From Pandoraea capi (GTDB lineage Bacteria; Pseudomonadota; Gammaproteobacteria; Burkholderiales; Burkholderiaceae), in contig NZ_CABPRV010000002.1 of assembly GCF_902459735.1 (NCBI RefSeq), positions 248,001 through 312,000 on the forward strand: DNA of 64,000 nt. Direction: 5' to 3'. Position numbers and translations under genes: made by a program. Under the pieces are notes generated by a model, which searched no databases, was not told the origin of the DNA, and was given only the letters and a program-made list of their open reading frames with translations. Shown piece by piece: positions 54,783 through 62,282 of the stretch. Within the stretch, counting starts at the first letter, position 1, and each line of letters starts with the position of its first letter.

Positions 54783-56507
54783 TCAGGATTTCTGCATCTG
54801 TTGCTGGAACGTGAGTTCGATGAACTCGGCCGGACGGCTCACCGCCACCAGCACCGTCACCTTGAGCATGCCTTCGAGAATGTCGTCGCCGGTCATCGTC
54901 TCACCGAGCCCGACGAAAACCTGGAAGGCATCGTCCGGGCTCGCGCCGGCCAGTCCGCCGCGCTTCCACACGCTGGTGAGGAAGTTGCGCACCATGCTCT
55001 TGATCGTCACCCACGTATTGGCGGTGTTCGGCTCGAACACATAGGCCTTACACGCCAGACGCAGCGATTCCTCGATCATGATCATCGTGCGGCGTACGCT
55101 CAGGTAGCGCCAGTCGAGGCTGTTGCCGTCGAGCGTGCGCGCGCCCCACACCATCACGCCTTCGCCGATGAAACTGCGAATCGCATTGACGGACTTGCCC
55201 GTGGTCGGCACGTTCAGGTCTTCCTGATCCGCGTTGGAGATGTTCACGCTCGGCGAGACCACACCGTTCAGGCTGATGTTCGCCGGGGCCTTCCACACGC
55301 CCCGCGTGTTGTCGACCAGCGTGTAGAGCCCTGCCATACCGGCGGCGGGCGGCATCAGGTTGACCTTCTTCTGGAGCGCCTGAAGCACTTGCACGTAGAC
55401 GTTGCTGATGACGCTCAACGTCTTGTGCAGCGTGGCAATGTCGTCTTTCGACATCGGTGCGGCGGGCGCGGCACCAGCGTCGGCGGCTTTCGCGGCATCC
55501 GCGTCGCCGTCGGCCGCCGGAGCGGCAGGCGCTGCGGCAGCGCCGTCAGCCGTCGCGGCAGGTGCGCCGCCCGTCAGCTTGGCGATCACATCCTTGACCT
55601 GTTTCGCCTTCGCCTTGTCGGCGGGCGACGCGCTGTCAGGCGGATTGATCACGGCGCCGAGTTCCGTGGTGATCAGCGTCTGGAGTTGCGCGGGGTTGGA
55701 AATCTTCGTGAAGTCGAGGTCCTTGTCCGTCACGATCGACGTGTTGACCCACGGGTAATACGCCGCGCCGAAGTCGAGGAACGACGACCCCACGTCGTCG
55801 CGGAAATTCGTGATGCAATCGCCGCCGGGCGCTTGACGGTCCCACATGCCGTCGAACAGGTCGAGAATCGCGAAGCGGTTGCGCATCGTATAGCCGCAGT
55901 GCTGAAGCGCGTGCGTCTGTACCTTTGCGCAATCCTGCCGGGCGAGCCGTACCGCGTCGGGCACGAGCACCATCGTCGGCTCCTGCTCCTTGACAAGGCT
56001 ATCGATGCCGTCGATCAGCTTGCCCGAATCGATGTCGCCGTCCGCATAGGTGCCGACCGACACGATGTAGCACGGCCCGCCGCCATTCTGGAAGAAGAAC
56101 AGCATGCTGTAGTACAGCAGGTATTCCTTCGTCTGCGGGGTGAACTTGAACGGCTTGCGCGCGCCCACGGCCCCGATGAAGAGATCGGTGACGACAGGAC
56201 GCTTGGGCGGATCGCCCGCGCCGTCGGCCGGAGCATCGGCGGCGGGCTTGTCAGCCGCTTTGTCGGCCGATTTATCGGTCGTGATGGCGTCGAGGGAATA
56301 CGTCGTCGGCGGCGGCCCGCCGAAGTACATGACGAACTCGGCCATCGAACTGATGCGCCAGGGTGTGCCGCCCAGCGGCGTACCCTTGTTATCGGCGAAC
56401 TGCGTGTAGCCGATGAACGCTGGCACTGCTGTGGCGACTTCGACCACGGAATTGGGAAACGCGTTTTGTTCGACTACGTATACACCTGGTGTTTTGTATT
56501 GCGCCAT
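54783..56507 (-). CDS. Contractile tail sheath protein (Afp2-4-like)
   Basis: A 574-residue sheath protein. The N terminus MAQYKTPGVYVVEQNAFPNS and the C-terminal FVGLGETMTGDDILEGMLKVTVLVAVSRPAEFIELTFQQQM (in parts) are typical of sheath subunits. The start has GAGGTGA 5 bases upstream. Only one sheath gene is present, whereas Afp and PVC have three. A middle segment (DNA 55450-55575) is an Ala/Asp-rich low-complexity insertion not expected to fold, probably surface exposed. Confidence 0.93.
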   Translation of the reverse strand: MAQYKTPGVYVVEQNAFPNSVVEVATAVPAFIGYTQFADNKGTPLGGTPWRISSMAEFVMYFGGPPPTTYSLDAITTDKSADKAADKPAADAPADGAGDPPKRPVVTDLFIGAVGARKPFKFTPQTKEYLLYYSMLFFFQNGGGPCYIVSVGTYADGDIDSGKLIDGIDSLVKEQEPTMVLVPDAVRLARQDCAKVQTHALQHCGYTMRNRFAILDLFDGMWDRQAPGGDCITNFRDDVGSSFLDFGAAYYPWVNTSIVTDKDLDFTKISNPAQLQTLITTELGAVINPPDSASPADKAKAKQVKDVIAKLTGGAPAATADGAAAAPAAPAADGDADAAKAADAGAAPAAPMSKDDIATLHKTLSVISNVYVQVLQALQKKVNLMPPAAGMAGLYTLVDNTRGVWKAPANISLNGVVSPSVNISNADQEDLNVPTTGKSVNAIRSFIGEGVMVWGARTLDGNSLDWRYLSVRRTMIMIEESLRLACKAYVFEPNTANTWVTIKSMVRNFLTSVWKRGGLAGASPDDAFQVFVGLGETMTGDDILEGMLKVTVLVAVSRPAEFIELTFQQQMQKS

Positions 56508-56529
56508 GAGTTCACCTCGGTCATCGATG

Positions 56530-57453
56530 TCAATTGATGTAGATCTCGGATACCAGTACTGCCCGGCTTTGCGCCGATTGTTCAGCTTCCTGCGGTTTCT
56601 GCACCTTCGGCGTCTTCTGCGTCAGGCTGCCGATGTCGGCATTGGGCAGTCTCCGGATCAACACGCGTTCACCCGACCGGCCCCGTTCCCGCAACTGAAA
56701 GCGCTGCGGGTATTGCTGCTGCATTGCAATCTCTTGCTCACTCTCGAAGATCACCGCACGGCGCCCGCCCGAGCGGTCTTCGCTGCCGGTGGTGACGAAA
56801 CTCACCGTCTCGTCGAGATCGACGACGCTTAGCGCACCGCTGTCCTGCGGGCACACGTAGTAGTAGCGCCAGCAACTCGTGCGCGCGGCGAAATTGACGA
56901 CGTAATCGATGCCGCGCTGCCCGTCGCTGTCGTCGAGGGCGACGTGATCCGACAGATCGATCTGCGCGACGAGCAAGGGCGGATTCACGCGATCGGCGCG
57001 TTCGAGATGCGCAGCGAGCGCCGGCGTGTCCACGGCAACGGCATCGGTCGCTTCGATGCACGCCTCGGCATGCAGGCGACGCGACGACGTCTGCCCGTCC
57101 ACCGGAACGCTGGACCGACTCTGCACGACATAGACCGACGACCTGCCGGGCATGGTCGGCAGCGTGTAGAGGGAGAAATCGGTGTCTTGCGCGTACCACT
57201 TGAAGGTGGCGACGGCGTCGCCTGCGCGAAGCCTGTCGAGCAGCACCGCACGACGATCCGACGCGCAGAACACGGCCACGCCCTGCCGGTGCGGGCGCAC
57301 CAGCAAATCACGCCGCCGCACCCAGTCGGCGGTCGCGGGCGTGGCCACGTGACGAAGCCACTGACCCGGCGAAGGCCAGTACGCGTGAGTGACGTCGACA
57401 GTGAATAGCCGCGTGTAGCCCGGCACTCCTGGCGCGCAAGCAGACGTAATCAT
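56530..57453 (-). CDS. eCIS-operon protein of unknown function between cap and sheath
   Basis: A 307-residue protein I do not recognise. It is beta-rich for the first ~240 residues (YTRLFTVDVTHAYWPSPGQW; CASDRRAVLLDRL; YYYVCPQDSGALSVVDL) and ends in a helix plus basic Gln/Lys-rich tail with a final IYIN. Its start is 15 bases after the cap-protein stop and its end is 22 bases before the sheath start, so it is clearly part of the structural operon. A sheath-associated or terminator accessory role is possible; no motif defines it. Confidence 0.72.
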   Translation of the reverse strand: MITSACAPGVPGYTRLFTVDVTHAYWPSPGQWLRHVATPATADWVRRRDLLVRPHRQGVAVFCASDRRAVLLDRLRAGDAVATFKWYAQDTDFSLYTLPTMPGRSSVYVVQSRSSVPVDGQTSSRRLHAEACIEATDAVAVDTPALAAHLERADRVNPPLLVAQIDLSDHVALDDSDGQRGIDYVVNFAARTSCWRYYYVCPQDSGALSVVDLDETVSFVTTGSEDRSGGRRAVIFESEQEIAMQQQYPQRFQLRERGRSGERVLIRRLPNADIGSLTQKTPKVQKPQEAEQSAQSRAVLVSEIYIN

Positions 57454-57468
57454 GCCCCGTAGTTCCGC

Positions 57469-58044
57469 TCAGTGGTTAAGTACAGGCACCGGCGCGCGCA
57501 CGGTCGGTACAGTACCGGTGATGTCGTCGGTGTCGGGCGCCATCAGCCGCACCTTGTACAACACGGACGGCAGGTATTTACCGCCGAGCATCGTCCAGAG
57601 GTTGCTGAGCTCCCGGATATTGAGGTTCTCGATTTCCAGCACGAGCCGGTCGATGCGCGGATCGAGCGACGGCGACGAGCGACGATCGAACACTGGATTG
57701 CGCTGGAAGAAGGCGATGGCGCCGGAGATGAGCTTCAGGGCGTCTTCGTAATTGCCGCCGGTGAAATTCGCGGCGACCATCACGTAGAGATTCAGATAGA
57801 GCGGCGCCACGCCGACCGACAGATGCGAAGCGCCCGCGTCGCCGGGAATGCCCTTGCGCACCGGCCCGGTATCGCGCTCGATGTGTGTGAGGATGACAAC
57901 CAGACGGTTGTTCGTATTCGCGACAGCCTGCCCGTTGAGGTCCACCAGACCGGACATCGTCACGATGTCGTCGGTCAGTGTGTAGGCTTGCTTAAGATGT
58001 TCGTTGAGCCGCCCCGCAAGGTGGCCCACAGCAGCGTTAATCAT
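57469..58044 (-). CDS. Tube terminator cap protein (DUF4255, Afp16-like)
   Basis: A 191-residue DUF4255 protein. The start is MINAAVGHLAGRLNEHLK, with VDLNGQ and NRLVVILTHIERD typical of the family, and the segment LSVGVAPLYLNLYVMVAANF, then FQRNPVF. Afp16 caps the tube and fixes particle length together with the tape measure. ATG 58044 has GGGGAA 5 bases upstream. It is the first gene of the structural operon, and the promoter must lie in the 244-base gap 58045-58288. Confidence 0.92.
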   Translation of the reverse strand: MINAAVGHLAGRLNEHLKQAYTLTDDIVTMSGLVDLNGQAVANTNNRLVVILTHIERDTGPVRKGIPGDAGASHLSVGVAPLYLNLYVMVAANFTGGNYEDALKLISGAIAFFQRNPVFDRRSSPSLDPRIDRLVLEIENLNIRELSNLWTMLGGKYLPSVLYKVRLMAPDTDDITGTVPTVRAPVPVLNH

Positions 58045-58231
58045 GGTTCCCCGATACCCTTTCGCAATGCGGTTGCAAAATCTGATTCGGTACGACACTT
58101 TCGACTACTGGAACTGGCTTGTCGCAAATTTTCCTACACCGTCTCGCATGACGAAACGCGACGATCTGGATTCCTGAGCGTTATGCTTCCGCCCGGTCAA
58201 TCTGCTTTTGATTTTTTGCTGCGGAACTGTA

Positions 58232-58263
58232 GCACAAGCGCGTTGTGAATAGCGCGCTTGTGC
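58232..58263. repeat. Perfect inverted repeat upstream of the eCIS operon
   Basis: The arms GCACAAGCGCG (58232-58242) and CGCGCTTGTGC (58253-58263) flank a 10-base loop. It lies 26 bases past the phosphodiesterase stop and 188 bases before the first eCIS gene. No T-run follows in either direction, so it is not a standard terminator; it may be a protein binding site or a weak stop that separates the two units. Confidence 0.6.
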
Positions 58264-58288
58264 AAAAACGTGAAAGACTTTTGGAAAT

Positions 58289-59575
58289 CTACTGAAATTT
58301 CAGGACGGACTGCCCTTGCATGTCCGGCGCAGGCACGCCGAGGAAGTCCAGCACCGTAGGTGCGATGTCGATGAGGCTCGTCGGACGCGTGACGAGCGCA
58401 GCATCACCGCCGCACTCGACGATCAGGAACGGGCGAGTCTCGTCCGGCCCCCAGCCGCCAGGCTCGCCGAAACCGGGTGTCTTGACCTTGCCGGGCTCCG
58501 CCGCCGCCCAACGTTTGCCTCGGACGCCGAAATCGTTTCCGCCCGGCAGATATCCCATGTCGATGGCCGCGACAACGCCCTCCTGCGTCGATACGCCTCG
58601 GCGTATCAACCGTTCACCAGTCTCGACCGTCCCCACCCATGGCTGTTCGCGCAACCGGTCGAGTATCCCCAGAAACGCCGGACGCCCCGTCTCTGTCGCA
58701 TAGATCAGGGCTGAGGTGCCCTGTGCCGCGACCGCGATATCGCCACGTTCGACGAACGCCGCCAGCCCTTGCGCCCCCAGCCACGCTTCGATATCGACGC
58801 TGTCGCCGATCGTCTCCTGCCCGTGATCCGAGCGGACGATCAGCAGCACGTCATCGCCCGCGTCCCGAAGCGCATCGACCGTCGTGACGACCTCGCTCAC
58901 GCAGGCGTCCGCATGACGCAACGACGCGAGGTGCGCGGGCGAGCCCAGGGGGGCGCCGTGCAGCGTTGCGTCGGGATGCGCAAGCCACAGTACCGCGACC
59001 GAGGGTTTGCGCGCGCGCAGGACTTCCTCGCAGAAGCGCGCCGTCATCTGCCGGTCACCGTCGAAATCCTGCCCGATGCTCAGCGCGTCGGCCTCCGGCA
59101 CCGGATCACCGCCGGGCAGAAACGATCCCGCGCGGTGATATACCGTGCCGAAGTGATCCGGATCGAGAAAGTACGCGGCGCCGGGCGAAACATTCGACAT
59201 GGCGACGAAGCCACGCATGCCGGCCACGCGTTCGGCGAGCGTCGGCACCTTGAGCGTGCGGCCGGTGGCCCGGCGCATGTGGTGTCGGAAGTCGGGATGC
59301 CCTACGTCGTACACCCGCACCTTGCCGTGCTCGAACAGTCCCATGCGGTTGCCGTGCAAACCATGTCGAGACGGCACACATCCCGTGGCAATCGACGCCG
59401 CCGAGACCCGCGTCACCGACGGGAACACCGCCTCATGCTGCGCGAACCACCGGCCCCGCGCCGCAAGGCGGCTCAGGACCGGGGTGCGCACCGGGTCGAT
59501 CCAGTCCCGATTCAGCGCGTCGCAACAGACCAGCACGACCATCGGGTTTTGCTTCTGCGAGGACATCACACTCAT
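58289..59575 (-). CDS. Alkaline phosphatase-superfamily phosphodiesterase
   Basis: A 428-residue enzyme of the nucleotide pyrophosphatase/phosphodiesterase type. Asp19 (VLVCCDALN) is a probable metal ligand, the nucleophile region is FPSVTRVSAASIATG (probable Thr55), followed by PSRHGLHGNRMG, and the second metal site is RSDHGQETIGD. No signal peptide is visible, so the enzyme is cytoplasmic. Its ATG overlaps the binding-protein stop by 4 bases (ATGA). Such enzymes accompany UgpABCE-like transporters and probably hydrolyse imported phosphodiesters or phosphonate monoesters. Confidence 0.9.
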   Translation of the reverse strand: MSVMSSQKQNPMVVLVCCDALNRDWIDPVRTPVLSRLAARGRWFAQHEAVFPSVTRVSAASIATGCVPSRHGLHGNRMGLFEHGKVRVYDVGHPDFRHHMRRATGRTLKVPTLAERVAGMRGFVAMSNVSPGAAYFLDPDHFGTVYHRAGSFLPGGDPVPEADALSIGQDFDGDRQMTARFCEEVLRARKPSVAVLWLAHPDATLHGAPLGSPAHLASLRHADACVSEVVTTVDALRDAGDDVLLIVRSDHGQETIGDSVDIEAWLGAQGLAAFVERGDIAVAAQGTSALIYATETGRPAFLGILDRLREQPWVGTVETGERLIRRGVSTQEGVVAAIDMGYLPGGNDFGVRGKRWAAAEPGKVKTPGFGEPGGWGPDETRPFLIVECGGDAALVTRPTSLIDIAPTVLDFLGVPAPDMQGQSVLKFQ

Positions 59576-60867
59576 TGCGGCAACAACGCCCCCACGTCAG
59601 CCGCCATTTCGGACAGCACCTTCTCCGGCTCGCCTGCACGCTTGCCGCTCGCGACCGATTCGAGTTTGTCCTTGATGATGTCGATGGTCTTCAAGCCGTT
59701 CTTGCCCGGGAACGCATACCAGCCAGACGCATACGGTTGCTCGCTCACGGCGACCGCATAGTTCGGGTTTGCCTTGTAGAAGTCGGTCAGCAAGTCGCCC
59801 GCTTTCCGGTTCGGCGGAAAGTAGCCCGTGCGACGCGCCACATCGGCAGCTTGCTCCGGCTGCGCGGCAAAGCGAATGAAGCGCCATGCGGCCTGTTGTT
59901 TGGCCGGATCGCGTGTCGTGATGAGGAGACCGTTACCGCCGGACGGCAGCTTCGACACGCCGGGCTTCAGGTCGGGATACGTGCCGACCACGACCGGGAA
60001 GCGACCGGCCGCCAGCTTCTGAATCGCATTCAACTGCGACGACGATGTGGCGAAAATCCCGAGTGCACCCACCGCGAATTGCTGACGCGCACTGATGTGA
60101 TTCAGATAGGGCATCCCGCCCTCCTTGACGAAGCGGGCCAGCTGGTTGATCGCCCACTTGCCTTCGGGGCCGCCGAAGGCGACGCGACGCTCAGCCGCGT
60201 CGAGCATCGTGCCGCCCCGACTGAAGACCAGCGCCTGCCACATCCAGTTGCCCGTCTCGTCCCACGCGTAGAACAGGCCGCTATTGCCTGAACCCAGCGC
60301 ATTGATCTTGCGCGACAATGCAATCACTTCATCCCAGGTCTTCGGCAGATTGTCCGGATCACCGCCCGCCCGTTTGACGAGCTCGCCGTTGTAATACAGC
60401 ACCGGCAGCGAGATCGCGAACGGCATGGCGTAGCTGTGCCCCTTGATTTTGCCGGCGTCCAGCATCGATGACGTGATGCCCTGCGCGTCGAGTGACTTGT
60501 CAGCGGCGATCATCGCGTCGAGTTCCACGGCGACGCCGGCGTCGGCCGTCGCCCGGATACTGCTCAGGCCCTGCATGGTGACATCGGGCTGGGTGCCGGC
60601 GACGGACTCGCGCAATACCGTCTGGATGGCCTGCTCGTATTCGGCAGCAGGCGCACGGTAGACGATCTTGATGTCTGGGTTTGCCGCCATGAAGCGTTTG
60701 GCCAGTTCCTCCATCGCCGGGCGGAACAGGTCCGGGAAGGCGTAAAGGACGGTCAATTCGTTGTGTGCCGCGAAAGCCGGTGTGGCGACACCGAAGCCGC
60801 CGGCCATCACGGTGGCCATGGCGGCCAGTCCGGAGAGTTGTTTGATCCAGGTTCTGCGTGCGTTCAC
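59572..60867 (-). CDS. UgpB-like ABC substrate-binding protein
   Basis: A 431-residue periplasmic binding protein of the extracellular family 1 type. The leader (residues 1-33, ending PAFA) has ARRTWIK, similar to a twin-arginine motif. The mature part contains LTVLYAFPDLFRPAMEELAKRF and YAMPFAISLPVLYYN, typical of glycerol-3-phosphate binding UgpB relatives. It is coupled to the phosphodiesterase gene. With one permease only nearby, its transporter seems incomplete here. Confidence 0.88.
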   Translation of the reverse strand: MNARRTWIKQLSGLAAMATVMAGGFGVATPAFAAHNELTVLYAFPDLFRPAMEELAKRFMAANPDIKIVYRAPAAEYEQAIQTVLRESVAGTQPDVTMQGLSSIRATADAGVAVELDAMIAADKSLDAQGITSSMLDAGKIKGHSYAMPFAISLPVLYYNGELVKRAGGDPDNLPKTWDEVIALSRKINALGSGNSGLFYAWDETGNWMWQALVFSRGGTMLDAAERRVAFGGPEGKWAINQLARFVKEGGMPYLNHISARQQFAVGALGIFATSSSQLNAIQKLAAGRFPVVVGTYPDLKPGVSKLPSGGNGLLITTRDPAKQQAAWRFIRFAAQPEQAADVARRTGYFPPNRKAGDLLTDFYKANPNYAVAVSEQPYASGWYAFPGKNGLKTIDIIKDKLESVASGKRAGEPEKVLSEMAADVGALLPQ

Positions 60868-60966
60868 GTCGATACTCCAATCGTAAAGAGGACGAGTCGT
60901 GGGATCGTCCCGTGGGTCAGCGGTTGTGGGAGTGGTTGTGGGGTTGCAACTGTCGTAATGCTGCCG

Positions 60967-61818
60967 TCAGCCTTTCAGTCCGGAGAGCGCAATGCCTTCG
61001 ATGAAACGGCGCTGGGCCAGCAGGAACGCAATCACCAGAGGCGCGATGACGATGGACGCCGCTGCCATCAGCGCGCCGTAATCGGTGCCCGCCTCTTCGT
61101 TGCGGAAGAACGCGATACCCAGCGGCGGGAGCAATTTCTCCGGCGAAGACAACACGATCTGCGGCCAGAAGAACTCGTTCCAGTGCGCCGTCACCGAGAA
61201 GATGCCGAAGGCGATCACGGCGGGCAGCGCCACCGGCAGCATGAGCCGGAACACGATGGCGAACTCGCTGAAGCCATCGAGACGTGCGGCGTCGAGCAAC
61301 TCGTCAGGAATCGTCTGGAAGTACTGTCGAAGCAGATAGATGCCAAAGGCGGAGAATGCATGAGGCAGCGCCACCGCCCAGATGCTGTCGACGAGTCCGA
61401 GCTGTTGCGCCAGCAGGAACTGCGGGATCGCCACGACCTGCGTCGGCAGCATCAGACAAAACACCACGGCACCGAACAGCACGCCGCGCCCGCGATGCGA
61501 GATCTTGGCCAGTACATAGGCGCACGGCAACGCCAGCAGCAGTTGCAGCGCGAGAATCACCACGACCACGAACGCGCCATTCGCCAGATAACGCAGCATC
61601 GGCATCATCGAGAAGACCGTGGCGAAGTTCTCGGCGCAGGCGTAATGCGCCGGCAGGATGTGCAGCTCGCGACCGAACACCTCGTTCGCCGGCTTGCATG
61701 CCGTCAGGAGCATCCAGACGAACGGTGCGAGCGAGATCAGCCCCGTCACCCAGAGCACCGCGTGACGCACGACCCGCATCGCGCGGCCTTGCCGATTCAT
61801 GGGCGCGATGCGGCTCAT
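60967..61818 (-). CDS. UgpE-like ABC sugar/glycerophosphate permease
   Basis: A 283-residue permease with six hydrophobic segments. The coupling loop DELLDAARLDGFSEFAIVFRLMLP is the EAA motif typical of the UgpE/MalG side. ATG 61818 is chosen; ATG 61800 is possible, and neither has a clear ribosome-binding site. UgpE normally works with UgpA and the ATPase UgpC; neither gene is present. The region just upstream is instead a broken cupin gene on the other strand, suggesting that a deletion joined the two. Confidence 0.88.
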   Translation of the reverse strand: MSRIAPMNRQGRAMRVVRHAVLWVTGLISLAPFVWMLLTACKPANEVFGRELHILPAHYACAENFATVFSMMPMLRYLANGAFVVVVILALQLLLALPCAYVLAKISHRGRGVLFGAVVFCLMLPTQVVAIPQFLLAQQLGLVDSIWAVALPHAFSAFGIYLLRQYFQTIPDELLDAARLDGFSEFAIVFRLMLPVALPAVIAFGIFSVTAHWNEFFWPQIVLSSPEKLLPPLGIAFFRNEEAGTDYGALMAAASIVIAPLVIAFLLAQRRFIEGIALSGLKG

Positions 61819-62276
61819 GCCGGTACGTTCTCTGCCGACGCACAGGATTACCCGCCAGGCGGGTATCTGCGCAATCCGCCTGGCTCGTCGCATCGACCGT
61901 CCAGTCGTGATGGGGCGACGATCTTCGTCAAACTGCGGCAGATGTCCGCGACGCAAGACCAGCAGGTCACAGCCTGGATACCCGCGAGGCTTCGCACTGG
62001 AAACCTGCGGCAGGTGGCGAAGTCTGCGTGCTGTTCGTCGACGCGCAGGAGCACGTCGAGCTACGGCGCCTTCATGCGAACGAGACGATCCGGTGCGGCG
62101 ATACATCGCACATCGTCGAGGTACTGGTCACCGAGGGAACCCTCCTGCTCGAAGGCGCGACGCTTCCCGCAGGAAGCTGGATTCGGCTACCCGCAGGTGA
62201 TGCCATCACGCTGACAGCGGGATCAGACGGCGTCTGCGTCTACCGCAAAGTCTATATGCCGCCTGTGCAGGCCTGA
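61819..62276 (+). pseudogene. ChrR-type cupin gene, 5'-truncated and frameshifted
   Basis: Two parts of a ChrR-like bicupin are read in different frames. The first (about 61820-61975) reads GTFSADAQDYPPGGYLRNPP, then GSSHRP and IFVKLRQM, the typical end of a first cupin domain. About 61965-61980 the frame shifts by one base, and from there SLDTREASHWKPAAGGEVCV leads to the second domain with LLLEGATLPAGSWIRLPAGDA and a final CVYRKV. The N-terminal cupin half is absent, cut where the minus-strand permease begins. A GTG at 62028 could give an 82-residue remnant. Likely once a cytoplasmic or anti-sigma-like ChrR cupin. Confidence 0.72.
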
Positions 62277-62282
62277 CAACGT

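Noticed and set aside
54609-56537. 642-residue plus-strand open frame opposite the sheath gene
   Set aside because: Shadow of the sheath coding sequence; low-complexity basic composition and no ribosome-binding site that matters.
32523-58044. Prophage or R-type tailocin
   Set aside because: No lysis cassette, integrase, capsid, portal or terminase; eCIS-specific families (DUF4255, DUF5908, CIS_TMP, CIS ATPase) are present.
61818-62106. Longer permease reading upstream of 61818
   Set aside because: The extra residues are basic and overlap the cupin remnant on the other strand; permeases of this family start at the chosen ATG.
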